Source: Acidimicrobiia bacterium (GTDB lineage Bacteria; Actinomycetota; Acidimicrobiia; IMCC26256; PALSA-555). Taken from it: DNA of 17,826 nt. The stretch spans positions 1-17,826 of the forward strand of contig JAFMJM010000023.1 in the NCBI GenBank assembly GCA_017853455.1. The letters are read 5' to 3'. A program made the translations under genes and the position numbers. Below, piece after piece: positions 14,208 through 17,826 of this stretch (positions within the stretch are counted from its first letter, which is position 1; each line of letters starts with the position of its first letter). The notes beneath the pieces are model-generated. The model was not told the DNA's origin. It searched no databases and was given only the letters and a program-made list of their open reading frames with translations.

Positions 14208-15548
14208 CTATCCGGCCGTGGTGGTCGGGGGCGTCGTCGCCGGGACGACCAGCTTGTCGTTCGTGACGAAGTCGCCGCAGACGCGCTCACCGCCGAAGGC
14301 CGGCACGAACTTCCCGCCCACGACCTGGACGTAGTAGGCGCAGGCGAAGGGCTTGTTGAAGACCTCCTGGAAGTCGATCGGGTCGAAGAACCCGTCGGCG
14401 GTGTAGCCGTCGACCAGGCGGAGGTTGTTGACGAAGCCCTTCCACGTGGGGCAGTCGACCCCGGCGGCCTTGATGCCCTCGATGAACGTGTTGGCGGTGA
14501 GCCACCCCACCGCCGACGACTGGTTCACGGTGGCGTCGGAGCGGTACTTGGCCATGGCGGCCTTGAAGGCCGCGATGCCCTTGGGCTCGGGAGTGGTCTC
14601 GAGCGGCTTGAACTCGATGCCCAGGTAGGCGCCGTCGAAGGCGGGCAGCGCCGCGACCCGGGGGTCGTAGCCGGCCGAGAGCAGGATCTTCTGGATCGGG
14701 GCGCCCGCCTGCTTGAGGGCGTTGACGAGCGAGATGTTGTCGGTGGTGGCGAGGGCCGTGTAGAGCGTGTCGGCGCCCGACTGCTTGATCTGCTGGGCGT
14801 AGGAGCCCCATTCGGTGTTCCCGACGGGGACGTCGGTCGTCTTGTAGGCGACCTCGAGACCGAGGTCCTTGCCGAAGCGCTTGATCGAGTCGTTCACCTG
14901 CTCGATGAAGACCGCGCTGTTCCCGGTGTTGGAGGCGATGAGCGCGACCTTCTTCGCTCCCGCCTTCGACATCGAGGCGGCGTTGCGCGACGTGTAGTTC
15001 GTCTTGAGGTCGGCGGCATTTGCGTTCTGGAATCCGAAGTAGTTCGGGTACTTGCCGAAGATGTCGAGGCCCAGCTGCCAGCCCACGACCGGGATCCCCT
15101 TGGCGTTGAGGTAGGGCGCGCTGGCGGCGCCGGCCCCCGACTGGGTCAGGATCGCGTAGACCTTCTCCTGCTCGACCAGGTTCTGGGCGCTGGAGAGGTT
15201 CTGGGCGGTGTCGCCCTTGTCGTCGAGCGAGACGAGCGTCAGTTTGCGCGCGCCGAGTTCCTTGGCGTCGTTGGCGGCCGCGAACCGCGCTTGGATGCCC
15301 TCGACGATGTTGGGGAAGAAGCCCGATCCCGAGTTGGGACCGGTGAGGGGGGTGATGGCGCCGACCTTGATCTCGTCGGCGGTCACGCCCGGGATCGCCG
15401 GGCACTTCTTCGGCTCCGGCACCTCCTTGACGTTCTTGACCTTGGGATCGACCTTGGCGGCCGCCGCCGGCAGGACGCCCACGGTCATCGTCGCGAGCGC
15501 GACCGCGCCGACCGCTGCCACCATCCGGAAACCGTTGCGGACGTTCAT
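14208..15548 (-). CDS. Liv-type periplasmic-binding protein (LivJ-like), 446 aa
   Basis: The secreted substrate-binding subunit of the importer. A Sec signal peptide is clear: basic start (MNVRNGFR), hydrophobic core, and likely cleavage after AAAA near residue 31. There is no lipobox Cys. IKVGAITPLTGPNS opens the first lobe, as in the HAAT family of type 1 binding proteins, followed by YAILTQSG, IPVVGW and later AYLGIEFKP. The C-terminus ends in a short Thr/Pro stretch. Binding residues for the alpha-amino and carboxyl groups could not be assigned, so the ligand may be an amino acid, amide, urea or a small acid. The start is the ATG at 15548, preceded by a GGGGGGA ribosome binding site. It is the first gene of the cassette. 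Confidence 0.92.
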   Translation of the reverse strand: MNVRNGFRMVAAVGAVALATMTVGVLPAAAAKVDPKVKNVKEVPEPKKCPAIPGVTADEIKVGAITPLTGPNSGSGFFPNIVEGIQARFAAANDAKELGARKLTLVSLDDKGDTAQNLSSAQNLVEQEKVYAILTQSGAGAASAPYLNAKGIPVVGWQLGLDIFGKYPNYFGFQNANAADLKTNYTSRNAASMSKAGAKKVALIASNTGNSAVFIEQVNDSIKRFGKDLGLEVAYKTTDVPVGNTEWGSYAQQIKQSGADTLYTALATTDNISLVNALKQAGAPIQKILLSAGYDPRVAALPAFDGAYLGIEFKPLETTPEPKGIAAFKAAMAKYRSDATVNQSSAVGWLTANTFIEGIKAAGVDCPTWKGFVNNLRLVDGYTADGFFDPIDFQEVFNKPFACAYYVQVVGGKFVPAFGGERVCGDFVTNDKLVVPATTPPTTTAG

Positions 15549-15592
15549 GATCCCCCCCAGGGTCGATCCGGCGTGACCGCCGGTCGGGACGT

Positions 15593-15621
15593 TGTCTAGT
15601 GGACCGTCGACGGCCGTGCAA
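15593..15621 (-). promoter_or_regulatory. Candidate promoter of the Liv cassette
   Basis: On the minus strand, TTGCAC (15616-15621) and TAGACA (15593-15598) are separated by 17 bases, giving a leader of about 40 bases before livJ. Both hexamers deviate from consensus. The -35 sits in one arm of an inverted repeat. Confidence 0.4.
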
Positions 15622-15630
15622 GGGTTTGCA
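15617..15630. promoter_or_regulatory. Possible operator in the Liv promoter
   Basis: TGCAA (15617-15621) and TTGCA (15626-15630) form an inverted repeat around GGGT. The left arm coincides with the candidate -35. A perfect 10-base palindrome, CCGTCGACGG, lies at 15604-15613 in the promoter spacer. A repressor bound here would block transcription. No regulator gene for it is in the window. Confidence 0.35.
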
Positions 15631-15647
15631 GCCGGACCGATCCGGGC

Positions 15648-17096
15648 TCAGGCCCCGGCGAGCCGCTCGGCCAGCAGGGTCCGCTGCACCTGGCCGGTGG
15701 CGGCGGTGCGCGGGAGCGCAGCCACGAGCTCGAGGCGGCGGGGCTGCATCGGTGCGGGCAGTCGCCCGGCGCAGTGACTCCGGAGGGTGGCGAGAGTCGG
15801 CGCGGGGCGGCCGGGGCGGGCGACGACCACTGCGCACACGACCTCGCCCCAGTCGACGTCCGGCAGTCCGACGACGGCGACCTCGGCGACGTCGGGATGG
15901 TCGGCGAGCACCGCCTCGACCGCGACCGGCGCGACCGTCTCGCCGCCGGTCCGGATGACGTCGCGCCGGCGCCCGGTGATCGACAGGTAGCCCTCGTCGT
16001 CGAGCTCGCCGAGGTCGCCGGTGTGGTACCAGCCGTCGCGCAGGGCGGCGGCCGTGGCGTCGGGCTGGTCGAGGTAGCCGTCCATGAGGCAGTCGCTCCG
16101 GACGCACACCTCGCCGTCGTCGGTGATCCGCAGGTCGACCCCCGGCGGGGCGATGCCGACCGATCCGGGCTTGCGGTCGAGATCGACGTGGGGGAGGAGC
16201 GCACCCGGGCCGGCCTCGGTCGACCCGTAGTAGATGCGGGTCACCGTGTCGGGGAGGGCGGCCCGGATGGCGGCGACCAGCTCGGGCGGGGTGGCCGACG
16301 TGCCGGTGTCGGCCTGTCGGAGCGAACGCAGGTCGTGGTGGTGGGTGCCGTGGTCGAGCAGGCGGCGCCACACGGCCGGGATGCAGTAGAGCCGGGACGC
16401 GCGGTGCCGTTCGGCGGTCGCCAGAACGGTCGCGGCGTCGGCCGTGCCGGTGTAGTGCACGCTGCCGCGGGCGTGGAAGGCGTGCATGGCCATCGACCAG
16501 CCCGCCATGTGCGACAGCGGGAAGGTGCACACGGTGGACGCCCCGGGCTCGACGGCCGGGTTCACCTGGTTGCGCAGCACGTTCGCCCGGTGGGAGACCA
16601 CGACCCCCTTGGGTGCCCCGGTGCTCCCACTCGTGAAGAACAGGGTGTGGGGATCGGTCTCGACGAGGGCGGGCTCGTCGGCGGACCCGGCCGGTGAGGC
16701 GTCGGACCGACGCTCGAGGTCGAGACGGTCGACCACCGGGTGACCGAAGGTCCTGGCGGCGTCGGCCAGGGCGGGGTCGGCGACCACGAGCCGGGGCCGG
16801 GCGACGGCTGCGGTCTCGCCGGCCCGGTCGCCGGGGAGCCGGCCGTCGAGGGGGGCGAACACGGCCCCGATCCGTCCGACGGCGACGAAGAGGGGGAGGG
16901 CGGCGAGACCGGTGTCCCCCCACCAGACGACCCGGTCGCCGTGCCCGACGCCGAGGGCCCGCAGGGCGAGTCCCAGGCGGTCGGCGCGTCCGTCGAGCTC
17001 CGCGTAGGTGAGCACCTCGTCGCCGAGGGTGGCGGCCGTGGCCCGGGGCAGGGTGCGTGCGGCCCGGCGGACGGCGGTCGGCACGAGGAGGGCCAC
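15648..17096 (-). CDS. Acyl-CoA synthetase-like AMP-binding protein with Gln at the catalytic Lys position, 482 aa
   Basis: A member of the adenylate-forming enzyme family (acyl- or aryl-CoA ligases, MenE-like). The A3 phosphate loop is TSGSTGAPKG (155-164), A5 is YGSTE (290-294), A7 is YHTGD (357-361), and the hinge A8 is GRRRDVIRTGGE (375-386). In the C-terminal A10 motif, normally P-x4-GK-x2-R, the sequence is ATGQVQR: the catalytic lysine is Gln469 (codon 15690-15692, CAG). In characterised family members this Lys is needed to form the acyl-adenylate. At 482 residues it is slightly short. The start is the GTG at 17096; no ribosome binding site, but TACGCT lies six bases upstream. It precedes the Liv cassette by 99 bases on the same strand. 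The substrate is unknown. Confidence 0.88.
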   Translation of the reverse strand: MALLVPTAVRRAARTLPRATAATLGDEVLTYAELDGRADRLGLALRALGVGHGDRVVWWGDTGLAALPLFVAVGRIGAVFAPLDGRLPGDRAGETAAVARPRLVVADPALADAARTFGHPVVDRLDLERRSDASPAGSADEPALVETDPHTLFFTSGSTGAPKGVVVSHRANVLRNQVNPAVEPGASTVCTFPLSHMAGWSMAMHAFHARGSVHYTGTADAATVLATAERHRASRLYCIPAVWRRLLDHGTHHHDLRSLRQADTGTSATPPELVAAIRAALPDTVTRIYYGSTEAGPGALLPHVDLDRKPGSVGIAPPGVDLRITDDGEVCVRSDCLMDGYLDQPDATAAALRDGWYHTGDLGELDDEGYLSITGRRRDVIRTGGETVAPVAVEAVLADHPDVAEVAVVGLPDVDWGEVVCAVVVARPGRPAPTLATLRSHCAGRLPAPMQPRRLELVAALPRTAATGQVQRTLLAERLAGA

Positions 17097-17102
17097 GGGC
17101 GG

Positions 17103-17108
17103 AGCGTA
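17103..17108 (-). promoter_or_regulatory. -10 element for a leaderless ligase transcript
   Basis: TACGCT on the minus strand ends six bases before the GTG start at 17096, matching TANNNT with zero leader. No -35 is evident. Confidence 0.5.
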
Positions 17109-17143
17109 CGACGCCCACGACCGTCACCCCGGCGGACCTTTGT

Positions 17144-17158
17144 CGTGAATGATTGTCA
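17144..17158. promoter_or_regulatory. Fur-type 7-1-7 box over the regulator promoter
   Basis: Read on the minus strand, TGACAATCATTCACG matches the Fur-type consensus TGATAATNATTATCA at 10 of 14 defined positions. This AT-rich patch stands out in a GC-rich region and overlaps the -35 of the Fur-family gene, suggesting autorepression. By hand count only; no score was computed. Confidence 0.5.
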
Positions 17159-17182
17159 ACTACCAGCCATTGGTGATACGAT
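17153..17182 (+). promoter_or_regulatory. Promoter of the Fur-family regulator gene
   Basis: TTGTCA (17153-17158) and TACGAT (17177-17182) are spaced by 18 bases; both are near consensus. The -10 ends six bases before the ATG at 17189, so the transcript would be leaderless. It is the clearest -35/-10 pair in the window. Confidence 0.6.
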
Positions 17183-17188
17183 CTCCCC

Positions 17189-17620
17189 ATGACCGACGTC
17201 GAGGCCATCGCAGAACGGCTCCGGGCCCGGGGGCTGCGGGTCACCCCGCAGCGCCAGGTGGTGTTCGGACTGCTCGACGGCAACCAGGAGCACCCGACGG
17301 TCGAGGCCCTCTTCGGTGCCGCCCGCGAGGCCCTGCCGACCATCTCCCTCAAGACCGTGTACCAGACCGTCCACGAGCTCGAGGACCTCGGCGAGGTCCG
17401 CCTGCTCGACGTCGGCACCGGCGCCGTGCGGGTCGACCCCAACGTCGAGCACCCGCACCACCACCTGATCTGCACGGAATGCGGAAGCGTCCGTGACGTG
17501 TTGGTGGACGTCGGCGACCTGCACCTCGCCGAGCGTGACCGACAGGGTTTCGTCGTCCGCGACGTCCAGGTCCTGTTCCGGGGGGAGTGCGCCATGTGCG
17601 TCCCGGCCCCGGGCCACTGA
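17189..17620 (+). CDS. Fur-family metalloregulator, PerR-like, 143 aa
   Basis: A cytoplasmic DNA-binding repressor. The winged-helix part contains LRVTPQRQVVF and the recognition helix around TISLKTVYQTVHEL. The five residues that bind the regulatory metal in B. subtilis PerR all have counterparts: H35 (EHPTVEAL), D83 (RVDPN), H90 and H92 (HHHLIC), and D103 (GSVRD). Asp at the last site is typical of peroxide sensors rather than iron-sensing Fur. Structural zinc would sit on two CxxC pairs, C95/C98 and C134/C137. The start is the ATG at 17189, with a -10 six bases before and no ribosome binding site. The rubrerythrin gene begins 42 bases downstream, which supports a peroxide-response role. 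The sensor type is inferred. Confidence 0.92.
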   Translation: MTDVEAIAERLRARGLRVTPQRQVVFGLLDGNQEHPTVEALFGAAREALPTISLKTVYQTVHELEDLGEVRLLDVGTGAVRVDPNVEHPHHHLICTECGSVRDVLVDVGDLHLAERDRQGFVVRDVQVLFRGECAMCVPAPGH

Positions 17621-17662
17621 TCCCGATCCCAGCAACCAACGACCACAGAAGGAGCACAGCAC

Positions 17663-17826
17663 ATGCCCGCACTGAAGGGGACCCAGACCGAGGCCAACCT
17701 CAAGGAGGCCTTCGCCGGCGAGAGCCAGGCCAACCGGCGCTACCTCTACTTCGCCCAGAAGGCCGACGTCGAGGGCTACCCCGACGTGGCGGCGCTGTTC
17801 CGCTCGGTCGCCGAGGGTGAGACCGG
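17663..17826 (+). CDS. Rubrerythrin, N-terminal part (cut by window end)
   Basis: The first 54 residues of a rubrerythrin-type di-iron peroxidase, which reduces hydrogen peroxide in the cytoplasm. MPALKGTQTEANLKEAFAGE is the typical opening; Glu20 in GESQANRRY is the first iron ligand, followed by YLYFAQKADVEGY and the start of the second ligand region (VAEGE). The start is the ATG at 17663, with AGAAGGAG at 17647-17654, eight bases upstream, one of the better ribosome binding sites in the window. It is probably co-transcribed with the PerR-like regulator. Whether the C-terminal rubredoxin-like domain is present cannot be seen. Confidence 0.92.
   Translation, partial: MPALKGTQTEANLKEAFAGESQANRRYLYFAQKADVEGYPDVAALFRSVAEGET

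Noticed and set aside
12055..14334. A 759-residue plus-strand open frame opposite the permease
   Set aside because: Very rich in Asp, Glu, Gly and Arg, no domain, and exactly antisense to a clear membrane protein gene.
14287..17733. A 1148-residue minus-strand open frame across livJ, the ligase and the regulator
   Set aside because: It is Arg/Pro/Gly-rich with no recognisable domain and lies in a shifted frame under three well-supported genes; such frames are expected in very GC-rich DNA.
1..17826. CRISPR array, tRNA, rRNA, insertion sequence, prophage or integrated element
   Set aside because: No spaced direct repeats, no cloverleaf-like or rRNA sequence, no transposase or integrase, and gene-like composition throughout.

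Overview
This window has very high GC content. Its genes are tightly packed, many start with GTG, several overlap by 4-7 bases, and many apparently lack ribosome binding sites. With the gene families present (Aat, a Liv-type ABC transporter, a resuscitation-factor-like cell-wall enzyme, actinobacterial acyl-CoA dehydrogenase), this suggests an Actinomycetota chromosome. Acidimicrobiia is my best guess, by impression only. I see no tRNA, rRNA, CRISPR array, insertion sequence or phage gene. No gene-free stretch exceeds about 110 bases.

Layout. 1-1015 (minus): a short-chain dehydrogenase, then the start of an anchored protein cut by the window edge. 1124-3363 (plus): an EmrB/QacA-type drug exporter overlapping an AlkA-like DNA glycosylase. 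3379-3870 (minus): a DUF6624-like protein. 3965-4789 (plus): a second short-chain dehydrogenase. 4800-5855 (minus): a secreted coiled-coil protein with a transglycosylase-like C-terminus. 5941-6618 (plus): aat. 6625-8616 (minus): a di-iron ferritin-like protein and an unrecognised alpha/beta protein. 8710-10334 (plus): arsC overlapping an acyl-CoA dehydrogenase gene. 10362-15548 (minus, read from high to low coordinate): livJ, a fused livH-livM, livG and livF. 15648-17096 (minus): an acyl-CoA synthetase-like gene. 17189-17826 (plus): a PerR-like Fur-family regulator and the start of a rubrerythrin gene.

How they fit together. The Liv cassette is a complete importer (binding protein, permease, two ATPases) with a ligase-like gene just upstream, so it probably brings in a carboxylic or amino acid; the substrate cannot be read from sequence. 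The regulator-rubrerythrin pair is a peroxide-defence unit with a good Fur-type box over its own -35 element. The exporter-glycosylase pair hints at protection from DNA-damaging compounds.

Most notable points: a recurring TANNNT hexamer 6-7 bases before start codons (leaderless transcription); an acyl-CoA synthetase-like protein whose catalytic C-terminal lysine is Gln; a di-iron protein with two identically spaced metal motifs; and a fused LivH-LivM permease with an extra membrane tail. No wholly new system is evident; most of the window is ordinary metabolic chromosome.
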